64,000 nt of DNA from Deltaproteobacteria bacterium (GTDB lineage Bacteria > Desulfobacterota > Desulfomonilia > UBA1062): positions 62,001 through 126,000 of the forward strand of contig JAKPPU010000067.1 of NCBI GenBank assembly GCA_029547185.1. The letters run 5' to 3'. This document shows positions 54,143-62,204 of the stretch, in pieces. How positions within the stretch are numbered: position 1 is the stretch's first letter; each line of letters starts with the position of its first letter. Both the position numbers and the translations under genes were made by a program. A model generated the notes under the pieces. That model was not told the origin of the DNA and ran no database searches. It saw nothing but the letters and a program-made list of their open reading frames with translations.

Positions 54143-54634
54143 TCAGATCGAGCTCCCCGGGATCATGATGACCTTCCCTTCCTCCTCCGGCCCTTTCGAG
54201 CCGGGATACACGGCGACGAGCTTGGCTGCCACGGTATGCTGCAGCGACCAGTTGGAGACAACGATGCGGTATTCTCCCTTGGTCTTGTCGAGCTCATAGG
54301 CATCGACGCCGTAAGAGAACGTGCCGCCGTCCCGGCCGAACTGAGCAAAGCGCATCTCGACCTCTTCATCCCGAGATCTCAACGATACGCTCAGGAGATT
54401 GCCCTTCCCCTGTATCTCGGGGAATACACCGTCAATCTCGAGCCCTACGCATATGAGGCCCGGCGTTTCCAGGGTGATGTCATAATAGAGCGAATACGAA
54501 TCATACTGCTTCGGAGCAGGGTAGAGCCTCAATTCCTCGCAGAGTGAAAGCCGGTCATCGGCAGCATGTGTCCCGGCTGCGGCCAGGAGCACGATTACGA
54601 CTGCCGACAGGATGAGCCTGTTCCTTCCCTCCAT
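54143..54634 (-). CDS. hypothetical exported protein
   Basis: 163 residues. A clean signal peptide (RLILSAVVIVLLAAAGTHA, cleavage before ADD) sends it to the periplasm. The mature part is beta-rich, has cysteines near the start (LSLCEELRLYP and GLICVGLE), and ends GKVIMIPGSSI; no family recognised. The ATG at 54634 has AAAGGAGG four bases upstream; the frame extends 28 codons further 5' without support. It converges with nth and is probably transcribed alone. Confidence 0.65.
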   Translation of the reverse strand: MEGRNRLILSAVVIVLLAAAGTHAADDRLSLCEELRLYPAPKQYDSYSLYYDITLETPGLICVGLEIDGVFPEIQGKGNLLSVSLRSRDEEVEMRFAQFGRDGGTFSYGVDAYELDKTKGEYRIVVSNWSLQHTVAAKLVAVYPGSKGPEEEGKVIMIPGSSI

Positions 54635-54853
54635 ACTACCTCCTTTACATCCCGGACTGTCTCCCACGGCATCCGTACCGTTCTTCCGGATCAGCGATAC
54701 GGGATGCAGTTGAAACATGCATCCATGGTCCTTGATACTTGAATAGCAGCATGACGGATTATACCAAGCTCATGGAGCCTGTTTCCCCTTGACAAGCCTC
54801 ATGTTGGATGATGTTTTGAGTATCCGTGACCTCTGGGAAGGGAGTGCATATCC

Positions 54854-56269
54854 ATGGATCGTGAGACGCTCGAGGGGATGAGGCGGTTCTTCTCTCCGAC
54901 GCACATTGCGGTTGTCGGGGCATCGACGAAGAATCACTGGTTTGCCAATGTGGTCAAGAACGCACGAAGCATAGGCTTCGAGGGAGGGATCCATCCCATA
55001 AATCCGAATGCGGCCGAGGTGGCGGGGATCAAGGCTTTCCCTTCCATAGGGGAGCTTCCCGACGGACTGATCGATTTCGGCGTCATCATCGTGAACGCGA
55101 AACTCGTGCTCAAGTCCATCGAAGAGCTCGTCCGCAAGGGGATCAGGAATGTCCTCCTCCTCTCGTCCGGCTATGCCGAGCTGGGCGGTGAAGGCCTGTC
55201 GAAGCAGGAGGAGCTCACGCGATATTGCCGGGAGAACGGCGTCCGGCTCATGGGTCCGAACTGTCTCGGGTTCATGAACTTCTCGGACAGGGTGAGCGTC
55301 TTCACGGGCGGGGCAGTCCAGGGAGAGCTCATCCCCGGACAGGTGGCGGTGCTCGGGCAGAGCGGAGCCTCCACCGAGATCATGGTGACCAAGATCCTTG
55401 CGAAGCGGCTCGGGGTATCCCTGTATGCAACCACGGGCAACGAGGCCATGCTCACGGCCGAGGACATCATGGAGTATCTCGTGAACGACGGGCGCACCCG
55501 GGTGATCACCGGGTTCATCGAGACATTCCGAGACATTCCCCGGATGAAGCGCATTGCCCTGGAGGCAGCAGAGAAACGGGTACCCATCATCCTCATCAAG
55601 ATAGGACGCTCGGAAAAGGCGGTACAGGCGGCCAGCTCCCACACCGGTGCAATGGCCGGAAACGACGCGGTGATGGAGGGTTTCCTCAGGCAGCACGGCA
55701 TCATCCGCGTGGATACCGTCGAAGAGCTCGTCGAGACCGCAGGCATCTTTTCCCGATGCCGCCTTCCCCGGGGAGGAGGCCTGTGCGTCTGCACGGTCTC
55801 CGGCGGGCTGTGCGGCCTCTACGCCGATCTGTGCAGCAGGTACGGCATAGACCTGCCGCGGCTTTCGGAAAAGACGACCGCCTCCCTGAAGGCGGTCCTG
55901 CCCGACTTCGCGCAGCCCGACAATCCTCTCGACGTAACCGGTTCAGGCTTTTCAAAAGGCCTGAGTGAGGTCATCAGGATCCTGCTCGATGACGAGAACA
56001 TCGATATCATCGCCCCCTTCTCTTTCGTACCCGAAAGCAAGGACGATGTCATGCCCCAGCTGTTCAACGAAACCATCATTCCCTATGTCCACAGCTCGGA
56101 GAAGCCGATCATCCCCATGGCCTTCCGGGAGGTGAACGACTACGCCAGGGGCTACTATCACGAAAAGGGCATGCATCTGCTCGAGCACATCGAGGACGGT
56201 TTCAAGGCGATATCGCACCTCATCGGATATGCCCGGTTCCAGAAGAGGTTCGCGCCGGAGGGGGGATAA
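54854..56269 (+). CDS. ADP-forming acyl-CoA synthetase, alpha-type (CoA-binding) subunit, second copy
   Basis: 471 residues, same architecture as 3498-4991: CoA-binding Rossmann start HIAVVGASTKNHWFANVVKN, PINPNAAEVAGIKAFPS, the VLGQSGASTEIMVTKIL block, and the phospho-histidine motif SSHTGAMAGN. Identity between the two looks moderate, so they probably serve different acyl-CoAs. Again no ATP-grasp beta subunit adjoins. GGGAGTG precedes the ATG. Acyl-CoA dehydrogenase and dehydratase genes elsewhere in the window would supply the thioesters. Confidence 0.85.
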   Translation: MDRETLEGMRRFFSPTHIAVVGASTKNHWFANVVKNARSIGFEGGIHPINPNAAEVAGIKAFPSIGELPDGLIDFGVIIVNAKLVLKSIEELVRKGIRNVLLLSSGYAELGGEGLSKQEELTRYCRENGVRLMGPNCLGFMNFSDRVSVFTGGAVQGELIPGQVAVLGQSGASTEIMVTKILAKRLGVSLYATTGNEAMLTAEDIMEYLVNDGRTRVITGFIETFRDIPRMKRIALEAAEKRVPIILIKIGRSEKAVQAASSHTGAMAGNDAVMEGFLRQHGIIRVDTVEELVETAGIFSRCRLPRGGGLCVCTVSGGLCGLYADLCSRYGIDLPRLSEKTTASLKAVLPDFAQPDNPLDVTGSGFSKGLSEVIRILLDDENIDIIAPFSFVPESKDDVMPQLFNETIIPYVHSSEKPIIPMAFREVNDYARGYYHEKGMHLLEHIEDGFKAISHLIGYARFQKRFAPEGG

Positions 56270-56411
56270 TGCCCGATGAGGCAGGTGCGCGGAAGCTGAT
56301 CCGCCCTGCAGAAGGGAACTTGAACAGGAAAGCCGGCGCTCGGAACGGGCGCAAAATTCCTCATGAAGGGGATCGAGGTTTTCCGGCAGCGTCTTATTCT
56401 TTTGAAAAGTC

Positions 56412-56440
56412 TTGCATGATCGCCTGTAAGATTTTATAGT
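56412..56440 (+). promoter_or_regulatory. weak promoter candidate for the GNAT gene at 56498
   Basis: TTGCAT (56412-56417) and TATAGT (56435-56440) are separated by exactly 17 bases. The -10 is good, the -35 poor. Confidence 0.3.
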
Positions 56441-56497
56441 CCATCTTCAATCCCGCTGTGGTATATCGGGCTCAAATCGACAATCAAGAGAAAAGAG

Positions 56498-57022
56498 ATG
56501 AAAACGACGATCCTGATCCGCGATGAGAGACCGGCCGACATCCCGGCCGTGAGGTCCGTATACAAGCAGGCCTTCGGCAGGCTCCAGGAGGCGAAGCTGG
56601 CCGAAAGGCTGCTTATGTCCTGTAATACGGTTGAGTCGCTCGTTGCCGAGGACAAAGGAAGGATCGTGGGACACATCATGTTCAGCCCGGTCACCATCGA
56701 TTCCTGGTGCGGGACCGTCGAAGGCATGGGGCTCGCTCCGGTGGCGGTCCTGCCCGAGTATCAGAAACAGGGGGTGGGGAGCCGTCTGGTGAACCAGGGG
56801 CTGAGCATCCTCCGGGCGAAATCGTGTCCCTTCGTCGTGGTCCTCGGCCATCCCGACTACTATCCGCGCTTCGGCTTCGAGCCCGCTTCATGGCACGGCA
56901 TGAAAAGCCAGTGGGATGATGTGCCGGACGATGCCTTCTTTGTCATCATCATGGACAGAAAGGCCATGGAAGGGGTATCCGGGACAGTCAAGTACCGCGA
57001 CGAGTTCAGCGGGGGCGTCTAA
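56498..57022 (+). CDS. GNAT-family N-acetyltransferase (YhbS-like)
   Basis: 174 residues. IRDERPADIPAVRSVYKQAFG begins the fold; LAPVAVLPEYQKQGVGSRLVNQGL is the acetyl-CoA loop; VVLGHPDYYPRFGFEPAS is characteristic of the YhbS-like subgroup of unknown substrate. It stands alone between the CoA ligase gene and the PA2779-type operon. The ribosome binding site is weak (AGAAAAGAG). Confidence 0.87.
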   Translation: MKTTILIRDERPADIPAVRSVYKQAFGRLQEAKLAERLLMSCNTVESLVAEDKGRIVGHIMFSPVTIDSWCGTVEGMGLAPVAVLPEYQKQGVGSRLVNQGLSILRAKSCPFVVVLGHPDYYPRFGFEPASWHGMKSQWDDVPDDAFFVIIMDRKAMEGVSGTVKYRDEFSGGV

Positions 57023-57241
57023 GGGAACAGTCGTTCGTCGGGCTGAATTTCACCTCGCTCAGGGAGGGCATGCAGGCCGGTCTTGCCTTCCATCTCCTTG
57101 CAGATATTGGCTAATGATCGGAAGACCGTCGCATCCTCCCCGGAAGGCCCGCATCCCGCGCTGAGTCTCTTCCTGCCTTCCTGTTGACACGCGAGCGGAA
57201 GCGGATTATCTACTAGAAGGAATCTCCGAGGAGGTATGGAA

Positions 57242-57685
57242 ATGATATCTTTGATGAGGAATCGGGTTCTGGCATTGGTCGTTACCGCGTATATGATCGG
57301 CTTCATCGCATCTCCGGCATGGGCAGCAATGATTCCATCAAAGGGATCCTCGGGCAACACCGCCCAAAATGCCCAGCTCGAGCAGGACATCAGCACGGTC
57401 CAGCTTGCGCTCGAAAACAAGCTCGTCCAGGAAAAGCTCCGGGCATACGGGCTCTCTGCCGAAGAGGTCAAGGCAAAGCTTTCGGGCATGTCACCGTCTC
57501 AGATCCACCTGCTCGCACAGGCAAGCGATGACGTGCTCGCAGGAGGCGACGGTCTCGGTGCGGTCATCGCCGTGCTGATCATCATCATCCTCGTCATCAT
57601 CATCCTGAAGCTGCTCGATCACGACATCATCATCAAGATGACCCTTGAAGATACTCATACTCCTGCTGACGCTCTTATCGGCTAG
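57242..57685 (+). CDS. PA2779-family exported membrane protein
   Basis: 147 residues. A signal peptide (VLALVVTAYMIGFIASPAWAA) is followed by a helical region with EEVKAKLSGMSPSQIHLLAQ and a C-terminal membrane segment of repeated isoleucines and valines (about residues 108-130). This layout matches the PA2779 family, encoded next to PA2778-type peptidases in many proteobacteria; function unknown. The ATG at 57242 is used because GAGGAGG lies seven bases upstream. The next gene overlaps its end by 41 bases. Confidence 0.75.
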   Translation: MISLMRNRVLALVVTAYMIGFIASPAWAAMIPSKGSSGNTAQNAQLEQDISTVQLALENKLVQEKLRAYGLSAEEVKAKLSGMSPSQIHLLAQASDDVLAGGDGLGAVIAVLIIIILVIIILKLLDHDIIIKMTLEDTHTPADALIG

Positions 57686-58133
57686 CGCGGGGGCATCCGA
57701 GATCGAGGGCGTCCCCTTCGTAAAGCAGGAATCCAATTTCTGCGGGCCTGCCGCCCTCGCCTCGGTCATGGCCTTCTACGGGAGTCCGATCGACCAGGAT
57801 GCCATCGGGAAAGAGGTTTACTGCGAAGGGCTCAAGGGCTCTCTGATAACCGATCTCGAAAATTTCGCAAAGAAGAAAGGATTCAAGACACGGCTTGCAC
57901 AGGGGAGCATCGACGACATCGAGGGCTTCACGGCCGGGAAAAGGCCTGTCATCGTACTCGTCGACGTGGGTTTCTGGATGGTTTCAAAACCCCATTACCT
58001 CGTGGTCACGGGCTGCACGGAAGACGGAATCACGGCGCACACCGGCAGCGAGGCATCGAAGCACTTCAGCCGTGAGGATTTCGTGAAGATATGGAAAAAG
58101 CAAGGCTCGGTATATCTGGTCATCCATCCCTGA
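57645..58133 (+). CDS. PA2778-type C39-like cysteine peptidase (secreted)
   Basis: 162 residues. Signal peptide ILILLLTLLSASAGA, then VPFVKQESNFCGPAALASVMAFYG with the catalytic cysteine and PHYLVVTGCTEDGITAHTG with the histidine, as in C39 bacteriocin-processing-type peptidases. Known PA2778 homologues are about twice as long, with a C-terminal TPR part; here the chain stops after the peptidase domain and the TPR part is the next gene. Overlaps with both neighbours (41 and 43 bases) show tight co-expression. Confidence 0.8.
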   Translation: MKILILLLTLLSASAGASEIEGVPFVKQESNFCGPAALASVMAFYGSPIDQDAIGKEVYCEGLKGSLITDLENFAKKKGFKTRLAQGSIDDIEGFTAGKRPVIVLVDVGFWMVSKPHYLVVTGCTEDGITAHTGSEASKHFSREDFVKIWKKQGSVYLVIHP

Positions 58134-58624
58134 AATGGGTGCTCCTCGCCGCCCTTTTCATCTGCTCCTGCTCCACGCCCCGTCTCGTGATCATGAAAGA
58201 CCCTCTCAACTCGGCAGAGCACAACGACCTCGGCCTCATTTACGAGCAGAAGGGCATGTTCGATCTCGCGCAAAAGGAGTACCTCAAGGCGGCTGAAAAG
58301 GACGGCTCCTGGGCCCTGCCCCTCTTCAACCTCGGGAACCTCTCCTATGGCAGAGGTGACCTTCCTGCCGCCGAGCAGTACTACCGCCGGGCCCTCGCCC
58401 TCGATGACACGAACACCGACGTGATGAACAACCTCGCAAACGTCCTCCACGAGCTCGGGAGGAACTCCGAGGCAGCAGAGCTCATCTCGAAGGCCCTGTC
58501 CCGGGAGCGCAGGCCCGAATACCTCGACACTTATGAAAAGATCGTCGGTGCCCCGGCTGAAGAAGACGAAGAGGCCCCTGTACGGTCGGCTCCCGCACCC
58601 CGAGAGATAAAACCAGGCCAATGA
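58091..58624 (+). CDS. TPR lipoprotein, detached C-terminal half of the PA2778-type system
   Basis: 177 residues with a lipoprotein signal (LKWVLLAALFICSCS) and about three tetratricopeptide repeats (AEHNDLGLIYEQKGMFDLAQ; ALPLFNLGNLSYGRGDLPAA; DVMNNLANVLHELGRNSEAA). The repeat block corresponds to the C-terminal part of one-piece PA2778 proteins. Starting inside the peptidase gene with its own signal, it is a true separate gene rather than a frameshift product. It probably anchors or presents substrate to the peptidase in the periplasm. Confidence 0.85.
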   Translation: MEKARLGISGHPSLKWVLLAALFICSCSTPRLVIMKDPLNSAEHNDLGLIYEQKGMFDLAQKEYLKAAEKDGSWALPLFNLGNLSYGRGDLPAAEQYYRRALALDDTNTDVMNNLANVLHELGRNSEAAELISKALSRERRPEYLDTYEKIVGAPAEEDEEAPVRSAPAPREIKPGQ

Positions 58625-58629
58625 CGCTT

Positions 58630-58959
58630 TCATGGTTTCGGGGGCTCACACAGGAGTCCCGCACCGAGCACCCTGTCGACGGGGACAACAAAGGCTATTC
58701 CCATACCCGGTCTGCACAGGTTCGTACTGCGACTGATTGCTTTGAGGATGTCGTCGGCTTTGTCGGAATAGGTAACGGTCAAAACGATCTCTTTCTCGGG
58801 CTCAATCGGGATGCCCAGGATCGTCTGCTTCTCATGAATTCCGGAACCGCGTCCGAACAGTATGGTCCCCCCATATGCGCCTGCCTTTACCGAAGCGTCC
58901 AGCACCTTGTTGCCCCACCCCTTCTGCACGATGGTAACGATGAGTGAGAGATTCGACAT
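58630..58959 (-). CDS. PII-family regulatory protein of a DUF1538 operon
   Basis: 109 residues with the ferredoxin-like PII fold: LSLIVTIVQKGWGNKVLDASVKAGAYGGT at the start, the divergent T-loop region GRGSGIHEKQTILGIPIEPE, and GMGIAFVVPVDRVLG as the C-terminal strand. The uridylylated tyrosine of GlnB is absent, so this is a PII-like sensor likely to bind an adenine nucleotide and act on the two membrane proteins encoded just upstream. The ATG at 58959 is preferred over GTG 58968, which overlaps the AAGGGG site. Confidence 0.88.
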   Translation of the reverse strand: MSNLSLIVTIVQKGWGNKVLDASVKAGAYGGTILFGRGSGIHEKQTILGIPIEPEKEIVLTVTYSDKADDILKAISRSTNLCRPGMGIAFVVPVDRVLGAGLLCEPPKP

Positions 58960-58974
58960 CTTTTTCACCCCTTT

Positions 58975-59697
58975 TTAGTGTTTCTTGATACGGAAAATAA
59001 AACCCAAACTCATGACCGAGATTATGGGAGCCAAGGCTATCAGCGCCACCAGACCCAAACCCTGGACGACGGGGCTCTGATTTCCCACGGAAGAAGATAT
59101 ACCTAAAGCAAAGGCCAGAAGAAAGGAATTTGCCAGCGGGCCTGTGGCGACGCCCCCGGCATCGACCGCGATGGACAGGAAATCCCTGTCGCTGAACCAG
59201 ATGATTACGAGCACAAAGCTGTATCCCGGTATCAGGATATAGAGCAGGGGAATATCGTATCCGATCCGAAGCATCCCCAGGCTTACAGCCGCTGCAACAC
59301 CGATGCAGACTGTGTACAGCACGGTTGATTGTCGGATTGATCCGTTCGAGGTTTCCTCAACCTGGTCTGCCAGTATGCGTACGGAGGGCTCTCCCCAGGT
59401 CGTGAGAAATCCGAGAACAAAACCGATAGGAACCAAAAGCCATTTGCTGTGCAGTGCACCGAGGGCCTCTCCCAGAACCTTGCCGAACGGCAGAAAAGCA
59501 ACGCTCACTCCCTGGAGAAACAGGAGAAGGCCAAGGGAAGCCAGGGCGGTTCCCGTGAGAATGTTCAGCGCATACCTCCTGGGCAATCTGAGCATGAGGA
59601 GCTGGAAGGCGATGAAGATCACCACTAATGGCAGCGTGGCCTCAATGACACTCTGCAGATTACCAGGGAAGTCATGAAAGATGTCGATTCCGCTCAA
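58975..59697 (-). CDS. DUF1538 membrane protein (second half of a pair)
   Basis: 240 residues with about seven membrane segments. IGFVLGFLTTWGEPSVRILADQVEE and the C-terminal VDAGGVATGPLANSFLLAFALGISS are the DUF1538 signature, in which a conserved glutamate/proline and an aspartate lie inside or next to membrane helices. It overlaps the preceding DUF1538 gene by four bases (ATGA-type), so the two are made in equal amounts. Many genomes encode this as a single fused protein. Transport is likely from the fold, but substrate is unknown. Confidence 0.85.
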   Translation of the reverse strand: MSGIDIFHDFPGNLQSVIEATLPLVVIFIAFQLLMLRLPRRYALNILTGTALASLGLLLFLQGVSVAFLPFGKVLGEALGALHSKWLLVPIGFVLGFLTTWGEPSVRILADQVEETSNGSIRQSTVLYTVCIGVAAAVSLGMLRIGYDIPLLYILIPGYSFVLVIIWFSDRDFLSIAVDAGGVATGPLANSFLLAFALGISSSVGNQSPVVQGLGLVALIALAPIISVMSLGFIFRIKKH

Positions 59698-60386
59698 CTC
59701 AGGATGATCCCCATGATCATTATGGCAATGATCGGCCCTATGGAAGCGAACCCGAGCAGTCCGAAGCCTTCGGACACGGATGCCCTGCCCGCAAGGACCG
59801 AGCTCAAGCCCAGGGCAAGCGAGATCACCACCGGTGTGGTCAGGGCACCAGTAGTCACGCTGCCTGCATCGTATGCCAGCGGGACGAACTCCGAAGGCGT
59901 GAAAAAGGAGAGCAGGATGATCAGTGCGTATGAAGCTGCAAGCAGATAGACCATCCTGACCCCGAACACGATCCGGAGCATTGCAATGGCAACGAAGAAC
60001 CCCACACCTACGGCAACGACGTATAAGACCATGCTCCTGGGTATTTCGCCATGCGAGACAGCATCAACCTGCTTCGACAATACCTGCACGTCCGGTTCGG
60101 CAAGGGTTGCTGCGAATCCCAGCAGAAAAGCGACCGCTGCGATCAGAAACAGCGAGTTCCTCTTCGGCAGTTCGGCCCCGATGAATCTTCCCATGCGCAG
60201 AATCCCGATGTCTATTCCCAGGAAGAAGAGCATCAGGCCACCTACTGCCATGAGCGATCCTATGAGAAACTGGATAAATAAAGAGGCAGGTGCCTTGACC
60301 AGGACAAACTGGAGAATGCAGACGACAGCAACCAGGGGCGCTATTGCCTTGATCACCTCGAAAAGTCTTTCTCTGAGCACGAGCAT
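59694..60386 (-). CDS. DUF1538 membrane protein (first half of a pair)
   Basis: 230 residues, about seven membrane segments, same signatures as its neighbour: AVAFLLGFAATLAEPDVQVLSKQVD and YDAGSVTTGALTTPVVISLALG. The shared AEPDVQVL / GEPSVRIL and DAGSVTTG / DAGGVATG blocks show the two are internal-repeat homologues that presumably form a pseudosymmetric heterodimer. GGGAGG lies four bases before the ATG. It is the first gene of the operon DUF1538-DUF1538-PII. Confidence 0.85.
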   Translation of the reverse strand: MLVLRERLFEVIKAIAPLVAVVCILQFVLVKAPASLFIQFLIGSLMAVGGLMLFFLGIDIGILRMGRFIGAELPKRNSLFLIAAVAFLLGFAATLAEPDVQVLSKQVDAVSHGEIPRSMVLYVVAVGVGFFVAIAMLRIVFGVRMVYLLAASYALIILLSFFTPSEFVPLAYDAGSVTTGALTTPVVISLALGLSSVLAGRASVSEGFGLLGFASIGPIIAIMIMGIILS

Positions 60387-60776
60387 CCGGCCTCCCTGCT
60401 ATACAAGACTTAATGGATGCCCGGAATATCTCAAATCCCTTCTCTTCAAGCATGCGACGTGCAGCGCCGGGATACGCCGCAGAACCTCCGAAGGCCTGCA
60501 CGTTTCATTCAACGCTGTTGAACATTCCATTGAATGAAGCATGGCCGCAAGAGGGTTCCCGAGGTTGAAGGGCCGGCTTCAGCTCGGTCAATAATCTAAT
60601 AAATCAATATATTATAGAATCTTTTCACTGCCGGCTCATCTGGCACGCTGTATGCGATAACGAATTCGTACAGCAGGATCAGGGAAAGGCTTGGACAGCT
60701 TAAGGAGGGTTTACCGCAACCACTGTATCTCGTATACAGGCAGACGTACTGGGATTTTCCCTTGGGGTGTAAGGCT
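60387..60776. other. 390-base divergent region with AT-rich tract and sigma-54-like promoter
   Basis: An AT-rich tract (60595-60632, TAATAAATCAATATATTATAG-like) precedes a sigma-54-type element at 60641-60656 on the plus strand. AAGGAGGG at 60701-60708 looks like a ribosome binding site but has no start codon at a useful distance, so no small gene is called there. The DUF1538 operon promoter should lie at the left end, unassigned. Confidence 0.45.
60641..60656 (+). promoter_or_regulatory. sigma-54-type promoter candidate
   Basis: TGGCACGCTGTATGCG matches TGGCACG-N4-TTGCW at all -24 positions and has GC at the -12 with correct spacing (one mismatch in the first T and one in the last base). 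It points to the PIN-like gene 120 bases downstream, and the AT-rich tract just upstream could be an IHF-bending site. Confidence 0.55.
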
Positions 60777-61313
60777 ATGAGAACCTTGTTCTTGGACGCA
60801 TGCGCAATGGAGAAATACTTCCTTCCGGAAAACGGCAGTGAGCTCATGCACTGGCTCTGCTCAAAGAAGGCTATCCTGTGCGGAGTACGGTGCATATCGA
60901 GCCCGAAGGTCAGACTGGATTTCTTTCATGCGATAGAGGAGAAATGCCGGTCGGGCCAGATCTCACAGGACCAGGCTGATCGGATAAAGACAAAAGCTTC
61001 GGACTTGTTCGAGAAGCTGATTCAGGGCAACGGAGAAGTCCCCCTTCACGCTCCGGCAGGCGAGAACGTTACTGCGGACGAGATGGCTGAACGCCACAAG
61101 CTCACGATCGGCAAACACAACTGGGATATGGACCGCATCGAGACGATCGTGAGCAACTTAAGCTTTCTCACGAAGGTTCCGAAGCTGCAGGTGGTCACCC
61201 CTGATGAGGGGTTCGGCGAGATCTTAGCGCTTGAAGGGTATGGCGTCATAAATCCCGAGGCCATGAAGTTGGGAGAGCTCCTCGAGGAATGGGCAGCTGA
61301 ATCCTCGCATTAA
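60777..61313 (+). CDS. PIN-domain-like protein
   Basis: 178 residues. TLFLDACAMEKYFLPE at the start, SPKVRLDFFHAIEEK in the middle, NWDMDRIETIVSNLSFL and LQVVTPDEGFGEILALEG follow the order of PIN-domain acidic residues (D, E/D, D, D). That suggests a metal-dependent RNase fold. No antitoxin gene is adjacent on either side, so it is not a standard VapBC toxin. It is longer than most VapC (about 130 residues). The start ATG at 60777 has TAAGG upstream. A sigma-54-like promoter lies 120 bases before it. Confidence 0.6.
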   Translation: MRTLFLDACAMEKYFLPENGSELMHWLCSKKAILCGVRCISSPKVRLDFFHAIEEKCRSGQISQDQADRIKTKASDLFEKLIQGNGEVPLHAPAGENVTADEMAERHKLTIGKHNWDMDRIETIVSNLSFLTKVPKLQVVTPDEGFGEILALEGYGVINPEAMKLGELLEEWAAESSH

Positions 61314-61649
61314 GGGCCTGGTGCTCCCTTCCGACGGCACATAACGCCATCCGGAAGAGAAGTTCCCAAGCGGCCGCATGCCTGCCGGCCGGCTTCTGCC
61401 GCTTGTTTCCCGACTGTCGGGCATCCTCTGATGCAGGTATCGCAGGCGATCCGGGAGCCACAGCCTGCTCAGCGCTGTCATAGCGTTTTCTTCCCGACCG
61501 CCATCAAGCCTGGAAGCACGCGGGCCGGGCACGTCTGCTCCGGTGAAAATGGGCTTGACTCACAGGTCAATCTGGCGTTTATCATATCGTTGTCATCAAT
61601 ACATAAGAATTACAATATCATATACTTACTTCACGGAAGAGGAGGCGCG
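61314..61649. other. 336-base intergenic region ending in the XRE-cupin promoter
   Basis: The left two-thirds is GC-rich with several short self-complementary stretches (GCCGGCCGGC near 61385) but no T-run or recognised gene. The right end becomes AT-rich and contains the promoter with its inverted repeat (61555-61585). Confidence 0.35.
61555..61585 (+). promoter_or_regulatory. promoter with inverted repeat upstream of the XRE-cupin gene
   Basis: TTGACT (61555-61560) and TATCAT (61580-61585) are spaced by 19 bases, slightly long. TTGAC (61555-61559) and GTCAA (61566-61570) form a perfect inverted repeat with a six-base spacer over the -35 box, a good site for autorepression by the downstream HTH protein. 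Confidence 0.5.
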
Positions 61650-62195
61650 ATGGCGAGAAAACAGGAAGAGACCTTCGGCAGAAAGATCAGGAACCTCCGG
61701 GAGGAAAAGGGCGTCTCCCTCGATGCGCTCTCGCGGGAGACAGGCTATCCCGCCGAGGTGCTCAAAGACGTCGAAGAGGGAAAGATCGCCCCGCCTGTCG
61801 CCCTGGTGCTCCAGCTCGGCAGGACCTTCAAGATGGATATCGAGCAGATTCAGGGCGGCGAGGACAAGCAGGCATCGAAGAGGCGCGCCAAGAGCCACAA
61901 GAAGCGCGTCGCGTCGTATGCCTATGCCCCGCTCACCCGGCCGGGCGAGGAAAAGCACCTGCGGGCCTACCGGGTCACCATCAATGCGCAGACTCAGCAC
62001 AAGGGCGTCGAGTACCACCACGAGGGAGAGGAGTTCGTCTATGTCCTCTCCGGCGGCCTCAAGATCCAGGTCGGGCAGAACGTGAGCATGCTCGAAGAAG
62101 GCGAGAGCATCACCTTCGATTCCTCGCTCCATCACGCGCTCAGCAATCCCACCGACGAAAAGGCCGAGCTTCTGGTCGTCATCTATGTGCCGTGA
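61650..62195 (+). CDS. XRE-family HTH / cupin-domain regulator
   Basis: 181 residues. The N-terminal helix-turn-helix is FGRKIRNLREEKGVSLDALSRETGYPAEVLKDVEEGK; the C-terminal cupin has VEYHHEGEEFVYVLSGGLKI and LHHALSNPTDEKAELLVV, the metal/ligand-binding histidines and glutamate. Such proteins sense a small molecule and repress nearby catabolic genes. It lies ten bases before the acyl-CoA dehydrogenase gene, so an acyl-CoA or carboxylate effector is plausible. GAGGAGG precedes the ATG at 61650, and an inverted repeat overlaps its promoter. Confidence 0.9.
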   Translation: MARKQEETFGRKIRNLREEKGVSLDALSRETGYPAEVLKDVEEGKIAPPVALVLQLGRTFKMDIEQIQGGEDKQASKRRAKSHKKRVASYAYAPLTRPGEEKHLRAYRVTINAQTQHKGVEYHHEGEEFVYVLSGGLKIQVGQNVSMLEEGESITFDSSLHHALSNPTDEKAELLVVIYVP

Positions 62196-62204
62196 GGAGG
62201 TCAT

